Shown here: positions 42,526 through 51,500 of the stretch, one piece after another
Numbering within the stretch: the first letter of the stretch is position 1
Layout of the letters: every line of letters begins with the position of its first letter
Source: Mrakia gelida
Lineage: Eukaryota; Basidiomycota; Tremellomycetes; Cystofilobasidiales; Mrakiaceae
DNA length: 63,992 bases
Direction: 5' to 3'
Assembly: GCA_024345305.1 (NCBI GenBank)
Contig: BRON01000025.1
Coordinates: 1-63,992 of the forward strand
Translations under genes and position numbers: made by a program
Notes under the pieces: model-generated
What the model saw: the letters and a program-made list of their open reading frames with translations, nothing else
The model's database searches: none
Told to the model about the DNA's origin: nothing

Positions 42526-45500
42526 CTAAGAACCTTTCCTAGGGCGAGCATCCTTGTGAGAGCGAAGATAAGAGTTGAGAACTCGAAGTCGAGCAAGTCC
42601 GTTGGCCGGTTCCCAAGTGTCGTCGAAATCTTGATATCCTTCCCAGTGAACGAGGTAGTAGGTTCCGTCAGGACGATGTTCGTGAGCGAGGATCCGTTCC
42701 GGGATGAAGTGTTCCTGGGATTCGAATTCAATGATGGGGGGAGGATCCTGATGCTGATCGTGGAGGCCGGGAGAGTAAGGGAGGAGGAGCGAGACGTGGA
42801 AGACGGGATGAATTTGGAGGGTAGGGGGAAGGTCCAGGACGAAGGTGATTGGGGACAGTTTCTTGACAATGGGGAAGGGACCGAGATTTCGTGCGTCGAG
42901 CTTGAACGAGGGCCGAGCGGTGGAGATGTTTCTGGAGTTGAGCCAAACGAGATCCCCGACGTTGAAGAGGTCGACCTCCTTTCCATCCTTGTCGCGTCGA
43001 ATTGGAGCCCGATGTTTCCGATCGTAGTACTGTTTTTGGAGGTCTTGCGCGTGGATGATTGAGTGGTGGATAGAGGAGTGGACTTTGGCGAGAGCGAGGA
43101 TTTCGGTGTTGGCGGCGGGGTTGTGAGAGGTTGCGGTGAGGAGGAAGTCGGAGGGAGCCAAAGGATGGTAACCATGATCCGCGAAGAAGGGAGATTCGAG
43201 GGTGGTGGCCGAGCGAGAGTTGTTGAGAGCGAAGGCGCATGTTGGGAGGAGTCCGGACCAGTTCGATTGGTTGTAGTCGCAAAACATCCGAAGGTAAGTT
43301 TCCGTTGCTTGATTCGTCTTTTCCGTTTGGCCGTTTCCTTGAGGGTGGAACGCCGTAGTAAAGTGAGGACGAACGCCGAGGAGTTGGATGAAGGAGGTGA
43401 AGAAGGAGGAGGTGAAGGTAGTTCCGCGATCCGAGAGGATGTCTGTTTGAAGACCGTGATGAGCGACGACGTGGTTAAGGTACATTTTGGCGAGATCCGA
43501 CGCGTTGAATCCATCTTCCTTATAAGGGACGAGGACGACCATCTTGGAGAAGCGATCGACGAAGACCTGAATGCAGTCGAATCCGTTGGAGAGAGGGAGC
43601 TTGACGATTCCGTCCATCGAAATTTGGCGCCAGGGAGCAAGTGGAGGAGGGATAGGTTGGAGGAGGCCGAGGGGGAGTTGTCGCGAGGGTTTGTTTCGAG
43701 CGCAGGTATCACAACCCGCGACGTAGGTTCCGACGAAATCCGAGTCCAGAGGGAAGATGAAGGATCGTCGAAGGAGGTCGTGCGTCTTGGTTCGTCCGAG
43801 GTGACCAGCAAGGAGGGTGTTGTGGCAGGAGCGAACGATGTCGAGGCGAAGTTGGTGATCGTTGGGTACTCGGATGAGTTCCTTGAAGAGGATGAGGTCG
43901 AGGGTTGGGTGGAGTGAGAAGTCTCGGAGGAGGATGAAGTTGTCGTATTCTAGAGGGAGCGTCGGGTTCCGGAGGAGCTGTCCGATTTCGTCGAGCGAAG
44001 GGTCGAGGGAAGTAGCGCGACGAATGCGTCCGACAAGGTCGGGATCCGGATCGGCAGGTTGAGGGTCGAGGGAGGGAGCGAGGATCGAGGGAGGAGGTTG
44101 AGGTTCAGGGACGAGGGAGGGAGCGAGGATCGAGGGAGGAGGTTGAGGGTCGAGGGAGGGAGCGAGGATTGAGGGAGGAGGTTGAGGTGCAGGCGAGGGA
44201 GGAGGTTGAGGGCCGAGGGAGGGAGCGAGGATTGAGGGAGGAGGTTGAGATGCAGGGACGAGGGAGGGAGCGAGGATCGAGGGAGGAGGTTGAGGTGCAG
44301 GGTCGAGGGAGGGAGCGAGGATCGAGGGAGGAGGTTGAGGTTGTTGAGGTTTCGAGAGTGAAAGGCGAGTGGATGTTCGGATTGGCCGAGAGCCTTGAGC
44401 AATAGATAGATGTGGAGGAGTGTTGATAGCCGGGGTAAGGTTGACGAAGGGTTCCGAGGGAGGATGGGGAGGAGCGACGAGTTGACCAGGCTTGAGGACG
44501 CGTTGAGGGGCTTGTTGAGAAGCTCTACTCCCCTCTGAAAGACCCGATCGTCTCGAGAGGGCATCCGGAAGTTCCATCTTAGTTCCCTGTTTGTAGTGAA
44601 TGACGAAGGAGAAGTTTCCGAGGAGTTCGCACCAGCGAGCTTGTCGACGCGTGAGGACCTTGGACGAATTGAAGTATTGAAGGGCCTCGTGGTCGGAGTG
44701 AATGGTGAGGGTTGACGGGTGTCCTTCACAGTAGTGTCTCCATTCCTTGAGGCACTCAACGATGGCGAGCATCTCCTTGTCGTGGATTTCGTAGTTGAGT
44801 TCGGCGGGGTTGAGTTTTCGAGAGTAGAAAGCGATGGGGTGGTTGAATTCGTTGGTGGGAGAGCGTTGGGAGAGGATTCCGGCGATAGCGAAGTCGGACG
44901 CGTCGGTTTCGAGGAGGAGTGGGAGTGAGGGATTGAAGACGGTGAGGACGGGAGCGGTGGTGAAGGCGGTTTTGAGTTTGTTAAAGGCGGAGAGAGCGTC
45001 GCGTCCAAAGTCGAAGGGGACGTCTTTTCGAAGGAGGGAGGTGAGGGGAGCGGCGATTTCCGAGAAGTGATGGATGAAGCGGCGATAGAAGTTGGCGAAT
45101 CCAAGGAAGACCTGAATATCCTTGACCGAGGAGGGAGGGGACCATTCGAGGATAGCGGAGACCTTGTTCTTGTCCATTCGAACTCCATTTCGACCGACGA
45201 CGTAACCGAGGAAGTCGACCTCCTCCTTGTAGAACTCACACTTCTCCGGTTTGACCCAGAGTTGTGCTTCTTGAAGAGCCTTGAGGATGACGGAGACGTG
45301 TTGAGTGTGTTCGGCGAGGGAGTTGGAGTAGATGAGGATGTCGTCGAGGTAAACGATGCAGAAGATGTCGAGGTGTTGGCGAAGGGTGTCGTTCATAAAG
45401 TGCTGGAAGGCGGCGGGAGCGTTGGTGAGGCCGAAGGGCATGACGGTGTATTCGAAGTGGCCGTAACGACAGCGGAAGGCGGTTTTCCACTCGTCTCCAG

Positions 45501-46917
45501 GAGCGATCCGAACGAGGTTGTATGCTCCACGAAGATCGAGTTTGGTGAAGAATTTTGCCTTGGAGAGTCGATCGAGGGATTCGGGGATGAGGGGGAGAGG
45601 GTAGCGATTCTTGAGGGTGATCTTGTTGAGTCCTCGGTAGTCGACGCAAAGGCGAAGAGATCCGTCCTTCTTTTTGACGAAAAGGATGGGAGCCCCAGCG
45701 GGAGAGGTTGAGTGTCGAATGAATCCTTTGGTGAGGTTTTCGTCGATGAAGGTCTTGAGAGCGTCGAGTTCCGTGGCGGAGAGTCCGTAGATGTGTTGGA
45801 AGGGAGGAGTGGAGCCGGATTCGGTGTTGATCTTGAGGTCGTAGGATCGATGAGGAGGGAGGATGTCGGCGGAGGATTTTTCGAAGACTGAGCGATAGGG
45901 AAGGAACTCGGGAGGGAGGTGTTTGTCGAGGTTGAAGGTTGGATCCGAGGGAGGTTCCTCTCCTGAGCGAGGAGGAGAGATGTCGACAGGAACGGGGGAA
46001 TAGTTGGCTGAGAGAGAGTAGACGTTCTTGAATGCTCCTGCCTTGGCGGCTTGAGTGAAGGCGGCAGCGGAAATGATGGATATTTGAGGGAGAGGCGAGG
46101 TTGGGGGCGAGGGAGATGCGACGGTGGGCCGCGTCGAGGGTCTTGGTTTGCTGGGAGGAGGCTTGCTGAGGGAAGGAGGTTTTGGCGATGGGTGGAATGA
46201 TGAGGGAAGGGAAGAGAGTGGAGTGGGGGTGGAAGCTGTTGGGAAGCGAAGATTCCGATCCGCGATAGGTGGGAGGCAGTGATAGTCGCAGTGGTCCGAG
46301 AGGAAGTCAAGCGAGTGGGTGCTCCATCCGATTGTTGGTTCGTGTTTTTTGAGCCAGGGGATTCCGAGGATGATGGGGTAGGATCCGAGGGTAGTGATGT
46401 CGAAGGAGAGGGTTTCGGAGTGAAGTGGCGATGAGGAGGTGACGGAGAAAGGGAGTGGAGAGGTGTGGTGGGTGACGGCGCCAGAGGAGATGGAACGACC
46501 ATCAACAACGACGAGTTCCCGAGGAATGGGTTTGGCGACCGTTTTGAGGGAATGGGCGGAGACGAAGGTAGAGTCGACGAAGTTTGAGGTAGCTCCGGAG
46601 TCCAGCATCGCGAAGGTCTTGACGGCGAAAGACCCGAAGCCCAGCGAGACTTCGATAACGAGGTGATCCTCCTCTGAGAAGATCGTCTCGAGCGCAAGGA
46701 TTTCGAAGGGGTTTGGATGGATGAAAGGTGAGAGCGAGTTGGAGAGGGAGTTGAGGGAGATGTTGAGAGGGGAGGGAGTGGTAAGACGACCGGGGTGAGG
46801 ATGGGAAGTCGATTTGGAGTTGGCGACCAAAGAGGAGTTTGGTAGGTTTATAGTTGACGAGGACGAGAGCGAGGACCGGTGATTGTTGGGCTGAGCGAAG
46901 GGGGAAGGCTGTGGCCT
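42526..46917 (-). CDS. Gypsy pol, unit 1
   Basis: 1,463 sense codons after the gag stop, in the same frame as gag. In order: aspartic protease (FAMLDSGATSNFVDS, about 90 residues in); reverse transcriptase (LDLRGAYNLVRI, catalytic YLDDILIYS); RNase H (LLETDASDFAIAGILS); a proline-rich linker of repeated QPPPSILAPSL units (44060-44345); integrase zinc finger (HNTLLAGHLG then CDTCARNK), catalytic core (SMDGIVKLP, SDRGTTFTS, HPQGNGQTEKTNQ); and a C-terminal chromodomain (YYLVHWEGYQDFDDTWEP). A chromodomain after the integrase defines chromoviruses and is thought to direct insertion to heterochromatin. The frame is intact, so the element may be active. Confidence 0.93.
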   Translation of the reverse strand, partial: RPQPSPFAQPNNHRSSLSSSSTINLPNSSLVANSKSTSHPHPGRLTTPSPLNISLNSLSNSLSPFIHPNPFEILALETIFSEEDHLVIEVSLGFGSFAVKTFAMLDSGATSNFVDSTFVSAHSLKTVAKPIPRELVVVDGRSISSGAVTHHTSPLPFSVTSSSPLHSETLSFDITTLGSYPIILGIPWLKKHEPTIGWSTHSLDFLSDHCDYHCLPPIADRNLRFPTASTPTPLSSLPSSFHPSPKPPSLSKPPPSKPRPSTRPTVASPSPPTSPLPQISIISAAAFTQAAKAGAFKNVYSLSANYSPVPVDISPPRSGEEPPSDPTFNLDKHLPPEFLPYRSVFEKSSADILPPHRSYDLKINTESGSTPPFQHIYGLSATELDALKTFIDENLTKGFIRHSTSPAGAPILFVKKKDGSLRLCVDYRGLNKITLKNRYPLPLIPESLDRLSKAKFFTKLDLRGAYNLVRIAPGDEWKTAFRCRYGHFEYTVMPFGLTNAPAAFQHFMNDTLRQHLDIFCIVYLDDILIYSNSLAEHTQHVSVILKALQEAQLWVKPEKCEFYKEEVDFLGYVVGRNGVRMDKNKVSAILEWSPPSSVKDIQVFLGFANFYRRFIHHFSEIAAPLTSLLRKDVPFDFGRDALSAFNKLKTAFTTAPVLTVFNPSLPLLLETDASDFAIAGILSQRSPTNEFNHPIAFYSRKLNPAELNYEIHDKEMLAIVECLKEWRHYCEGHPSTLTIHSDHEALQYFNSSKVLTRRQARWCELLGNFSFVIHYKQGTKMELPDALSRRSGLSEGSRASQQAPQRVLKPGQLVAPPHPPSEPFVNLTPAINTPPHLSIAQGSRPIRTSTRLSLSKPQQPQPPPSILAPSLDPAPQPPPSILAPSLVPASQPPPSILAPSLGPQPPPSPAPQPPPSILAPSLDPQPPPSILAPSLVPEPQPPPSILAPSLDPQPADPDPDLVGRIRRATSLDPSLDEIGQLLRNPTLPLEYDNFILLRDFSLHPTLDLILFKELIRVPNDHQLRLDIVRSCHNTLLAGHLGRTKTHDLLRRSFIFPLDSDFVGTYVAGCDTCARNKPSRQLPLGLLQPIPPPLAPWRQISMDGIVKLPLSNGFDCIQVFVDRFSKMVVLVPYKEDGFNASDLAKMYLNHVVAHHGLQTDILSDRGTTFTSSFFTSFIQLLGVRPHFTTAFHPQGNGQTEKTNQATETYLRMFCDYNQSNWSGLLPTCAFALNNSRSATTLESPFFADHGYHPLAPSDFLLTATSHNPAANTEILALAKVHSSIHHSIIHAQDLQKQYYDRKHRAPIRRDKDGKEVDLFNVGDLVWLNSRNISTARPSFKLDARNLGPFPIVKKLSPITFVLDLPPTLQIHPVFHVSLLLPYSPGLHDQHQDPPPIIEFESQEHFIPERILAHEHRPDGTYYLVHWEGYQDFDDTWEPANGLARLRVLNSYLRSHKDARPRKGS
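44060..44345 (-). repeat. In-frame coding minisatellite in gypsy pol, unit 1
   Basis: Purine-rich on the plus strand (GAGGGAGGAGGTTGAGG units). It encodes about seven QPPPSILAPSL-like repeats with variable D/V/G-P endings between RNase H and integrase. The same array is at 50046-50331. Confidence 0.9.
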
Positions 46918-48009
46918 TCATTCCAAAGCGGGAAGAGGGGTGACCGTTGCCGAGGGAAGTGCGTCGGTTCCGTATTCCAAAGCGGAAAGCTGATGTTGTC
47001 GTCGATTCGCCGCGAGAGGACAGGTGATTGCGAAGTGACCCGTTCCACCACAGTATCCGCAGAGTCCGAGAGTTCGTCGGCGAAGTTTTTCGGCGTCGGT
47101 GAGAGGTCCTCGAGGTCGAGAAGTAGTCGCGTCGACGTCCATTGGAGTTGGTCCAGAGGAGAGGGTGGAGTTTCGAGGGAGGAAGTTGGTGACGGGGAAA
47201 GGCTGTTTTCGACGGTTGTAAAGGAGGGTGTCCCATCGGATTGAAGTGTTGATGAGGGTTTCCAAGTCGGTGAAGTCGGTGGAGAGAGGGTTGAGGATTC
47301 GATCCTTGACGTCGTCCTTGAGTCCGTCGTAGTAGGCATGTCGAAGAGACTGATCGCTCATCTCGAGGGAGGAAGCGAAGCGTCGGAAGTCGATGGCGTA
47401 AGTGGTGCAGGGTCCTGTTTGTTTGAGTTTGGCGAGGGAGCGTCGAGAGGTTTCAATGAGGTCCGCGTCTCCGAAGTCTTGGAGGAACTTCTTCTTGAAG
47501 AGAATCCAATCCTGAGACCAGTTGGGAGGAGTCTCGTCATCCTTGAGATCGAGAGCCGGTCGGATCCAGTGAAAGGCGGTGTCCTTGAGGTAGGTAACGA
47601 CGAAGGTGATCTTGGCCGAGTCGGAGGAGTAGGATCGAGGTTGGACTTTGAAGACGAGTTCGCACTTGATGAGGAATTCCCTCGCTTCGGAAACTTTTCC
47701 GGTGAAGGGAGTAGGAGGAGCGACCTTGGGTTCCTTGGGTTCTTGAGCGTAGGGGACGGAGGAGTTGTGGAGGGAGGAATTGACCGAAGAGGGGAGTTGA
47801 GCTTGAAGTTGGTGGACGAGTTGGACGAGTTCCTCCTGTTGAGCTTGAGCTTGAGCAAGTGCCTGTTGCTGTTGATCGAGGTTGGTCCTGAAGCGGTTGG
47901 AGGCGACGTCATGTTGGTCTTGTTGCCATCTGAGGGCGTCGGAAAACCATCCTGGAGAGTTCGTTTCGTGCTCAGAGCTGAAAGCAGGAGAGGAGGCGTC
48001 GGAGGACAT
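46918..48009 (-). CDS. Gypsy gag, unit 1
   Basis: From the ATG at 48009 (SSDASSPAFSSEH) the frame runs 363 codons to a TGA at 46920-46918. A Gln-rich helical N-terminus is followed by the retrotransposon gag (capsid) region (near WSQDWILFKKKFLQDFGD), a basic segment, and a zinc knuckle CGYCGGTGHFAITC near residue 320. The frame is open upstream into the LTR but without ATG. Pol follows in the same frame after the single TGA. Confidence 0.9.
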   Translation of the reverse strand: MSSDASSPAFSSEHETNSPGWFSDALRWQQDQHDVASNRFRTNLDQQQQALAQAQAQQEELVQLVHQLQAQLPSSVNSSLHNSSVPYAQEPKEPKVAPPTPFTGKVSEAREFLIKCELVFKVQPRSYSSDSAKITFVVTYLKDTAFHWIRPALDLKDDETPPNWSQDWILFKKKFLQDFGDADLIETSRRSLAKLKQTGPCTTYAIDFRRFASSLEMSDQSLRHAYYDGLKDDVKDRILNPLSTDFTDLETLINTSIRWDTLLYNRRKQPFPVTNFLPRNSTLSSGPTPMDVDATTSRPRGPLTDAEKLRRRTLGLCGYCGGTGHFAITCPLAANRRQHQLSALEYGTDALPSATVTPLPALE

Positions 48010-48115
48010 GTTGTTGTTGTTGGGGGAAGAGAGTTGGAATAGGCGAGTTGGCTGGGGGGTGGGGTTGTTGGAGGATTGGTGATAAGCAGGCGACCGGTTT
48101 GTTGATCTTGAATTA

Positions 48116-48474
48116 TGTGAGGATCGAGCAAGGAGCGGGGATGGCGAGGGAACGAGAGCGACGCGACGAAGAGAAGTCAGGTGCTTATCGAGGAACGAGG
48201 ACGAGGTATGATCCAAAGGTGATTCAAGATAGAGGTTAGAAAGTGAAAAGCGAGGCGAACATATTTAAGGGAGGCGAAGCGATCAAAGGGAAGAAAGAAC
48301 AAAAGACTTTGAAGGCTGAAACGATAACAGGGGAAGAGTTATGAACAAAGGGACAAAGGCAGAACGCGTAGCTGAGAACAAAGGACTAGTAGCGGTGAAA
48401 GGGAAGTAGGGGGAAGAAAGGGAAAGAGTAAGGGAGAGTGAAACAAGAAGGAGCTGAAACCTGATTCCCTGACA
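48116..48474 (-). mobile_element. Gypsy LTR 2 (shared)
   Basis: 359 bp. It serves as 5' LTR of unit 1 and 3' LTR of unit 2. Its sequence appears identical to LTRs 1 and 3. Confidence 0.93.
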
Positions 48475-48511
48475 TAATCCCCCATCTAAGACGCGAAGGT
48501 CTCTCGAGCGT

Positions 48512-51500
48512 CTAAGAACCTTTCCTAGGGCGAGCATCCTTGTGAGAGCGAAGATAAGAGTTGAGAACTCGAAGTCGAGCAAGTCCGTTGGCCGGTTCCC
48601 AAGTGTCGTCGAAATCTTGATATCCTTCCCAGTGAACGAGGTAGTAGGTTCCGTCAGGACGATGTTCGTGAGCGAGGATCCGTTCCGGGATGAAGTGTTC
48701 CTGGGATTCGAATTCAATGATGGGGGGAGGATCCTGATGCTGATCGTGGAGGCCGGGAGAGTAAGGGAGGAGGAGCGAGACGTGGAAGACGGGATGAATT
48801 TGGAGGGTAGGGGGAAGGTCCAGGACGAAGGTGATTGGGGACAGTTTCTTGACAATGGGGAAGGGACCGAGATTTCGTGCGTCGAGCTTGAACGAGGGCC
48901 GAGCGGTGGAGATGTTTCTGGAGTTGAGCCAAACGAGATCCCCGACGTTGAAGAGGTCGACCTCCTTTCCATCCTTGTCGCGTCGAATTGGAGCCCGATG
49001 TTTCCGATCGTAGTACTGTTTTTGGAGGTCTTGCGCGTGGATGATTGAGTGGTGGATAGAGGAGTGGACTTTGGCGAGAGCGAGGATTTCGGTGTTGGCG
49101 GCGGGGTTGTGAGAGGTTGCGGTGAGGAGGAAGTCGGAGGGAGCCAAAGGATGGTAACCATGATCCGCGAAGAAGGGAGATTCGAGGGTGGTGGCCGAGC
49201 GAGAGTTGTTGAGAGCGAAGGCGCATGTTGGGAGGAGTCCGGACCAGTTCGATTGGTTGTAGTCGCAAAACATCCGAAGGTAAGTTTCCGTTGCTTGATT
49301 CGTCTTTTCCGTTTGGCCGTTTCCTTGAGGGTGGAACGCCGTAGTAAAGTGAGGACGAACGCCGAGGAGTTGGATGAAGGAGGTGAAGAAGGAGGAGGTG
49401 AAGGTAGTTCCGCGATCCGAGAGGATGTCTGTTTGAAGACCGTGATGAGCGACGACGTGGTTAAGGTACATTTTGGCGAGATCCGACGCGTTGAATCCAT
49501 CTTCCTTATAAGGGACGAGGACGACCATCTTGGAGAAGCGATCGACGAAGACCTGAATGCAGTCGAATCCGTTGGAGAGAGGGAGCTTGACGATTCCGTC
49601 CATCGAAATTTGGCGCCAGGGAGCAAGTGGAGGAGGGATAGGTTGGAGGAGGCCGAGGGGGAGTTGTCGCGAGGGTTTGTTTCGAGCGCAGGTATCACAA
49701 CCCGCGACGTAGGTTCCGACGAAATCCGAGTCCAGAGGGAAGATGAAGGATCGTCGAAGGAGGTCGTGCGTCTTGGTTCGTCCGAGGTGACCAGCAAGGA
49801 GGGTGTTGTGGCAGGAGCGAACGATGTCGAGGCGAAGTTGGTGATCGTTGGGTACTCGGATGAGTTCCTTGAAGAGGATGAGGTCGAGGGTTGGGTGGAG
49901 TGAGAAGTCTCGGAGGAGGATGAAGTTGTCGTATTCTAGAGGGAGCGTCGGGTTCCGGAGGAGCTGTCCGATTTCGTCGAGCGAAGGGTCGAGGGAAGTA
50001 GCGCGACGAATGCGTCCGACAAGGTCGGGATCCGGATCGGCAGGTTGAGGGTCGAGGGAGGGAGCGAGGATCGAGGGAGGAGGTTGAGGTTCAGGGACGA
50101 GGGAGGGAGCGAGGATCGAGGGAGGAGGTTGAGGGTCGAGGGAGGGAGCGAGGATTGAGGGAGGAGGTTGAGGTGCAGGCGAGGGAGGAGGTTGAGGGCC
50201 GAGGGAGGGAGCGAGGATTGAGGGAGGAGGTTGAGATGCAGGGACGAGGGAGGGAGCGAGGATCGAGGGAGGAGGTTGAGGTGCAGGGTCGAGGGAGGGA
50301 GCGAGGATCGAGGGAGGAGGTTGAGGTTGTTGAGGTTTCGAGAGTGAAAGGCGAGTGGATGTTCGGATTGGCCGAGAGCCTTGAGCAATAGATAGATGTG
50401 GAGGAGTGTTGATAGCCGGGGTAAGGTTGACGAAGGGTTCCGAGGGAGGATGGGGAGGAGCGACGAGTTGACCAGGCTTGAGGACGCGTTGAGGGGCTTG
50501 TTGAGAAGCTCTACTCCCCTCTGAAAGACCCGATCGTCTCGAGAGGGCATCCGGAAGTTCCATCTTAGTTCCCTGTTTGTAGTGAATGACGAAGGAGAAG
50601 TTTCCGAGGAGTTCGCACCAGCGAGCTTGTCGACGCGTGAGGACCTTGGACGAATTGAAGTATTGAAGGGCCTCGTGGTCGGAGTGAATGGTGAGGGTTG
50701 ACGGGTGTCCTTCACAGTAGTGTCTCCATTCCTTGAGGCACTCAACGATGGCGAGCATCTCCTTGTCGTGGATTTCGTAGTTGAGTTCGGCGGGGTTGAG
50801 TTTTCGAGAGTAGAAAGCGATGGGGTGGTTGAATTCGTTGGTGGGAGAGCGTTGGGAGAGGATTCCGGCGATAGCGAAGTCGGACGCGTCGGTTTCGAGG
50901 AGGAGTGGGAGTGAGGGATTGAAGACGGTGAGGACGGGAGCGGTGGTGAAGGCGGTTTTGAGTTTGTTAAAGGCGGAGAGAGCGTCGCGTCCAAAGTCGA
51001 AGGGGACGTCTTTTCGAAGGAGGGAGGTGAGGGGAGCGGCGATTTCCGAGAAGTGATGGATGAAGCGGCGATAGAAGTTGGCGAATCCAAGGAAGACCTG
51101 AATATCCTTGACCGAGGAGGGAGGGGACCATTCGAGGATAGCGGAGACCTTGTTCTTGTCCATTCGAACTCCATTTCGACCGACGACGTAACCGAGGAAG
51201 TCGACCTCCTCCTTGTAGAACTCACACTTCTCCGGTTTGACCCAGAGTTGTGCTTCTTGAAGAGCCTTGAGGATGACGGAGACGTGTTGAGTGTGTTCGG
51301 CGAGGGAGTTGGAGTAGATGAGGATGTCGTCGAGGTAAACGATGCAGAAGATGTCGAGGTGTTGGCGAAGGGTGTCGTTCATAAAGTGCTGGAAGGCGGC
51401 GGGAGCGTTGGTGAGGCCGAAGGGCATGACGGTGTATTCGAAGTGGCCGTAACGACAGCGGAAGGCGGTTTTCCACTCGTCTCCAGGAGCGATCCGAACG

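Noticed and set aside
42297..43811. Long minus-strand ORF of about 500 codons overlapping gypsy pol (repeated at 48283-49797)
   Set aside because: It is a Ser/Thr/Pro-rich shadow of pol in another frame, without motifs.
43063..43917. Plus-strand ORFs antisense to gypsy pol, up to 284 codons, and similar ones at 45067 and 47338
   Set aside because: Antisense shadows caused by the codon bias of pol. Composition is Glu/Val/Gly-rich and no start context or motif supports them.
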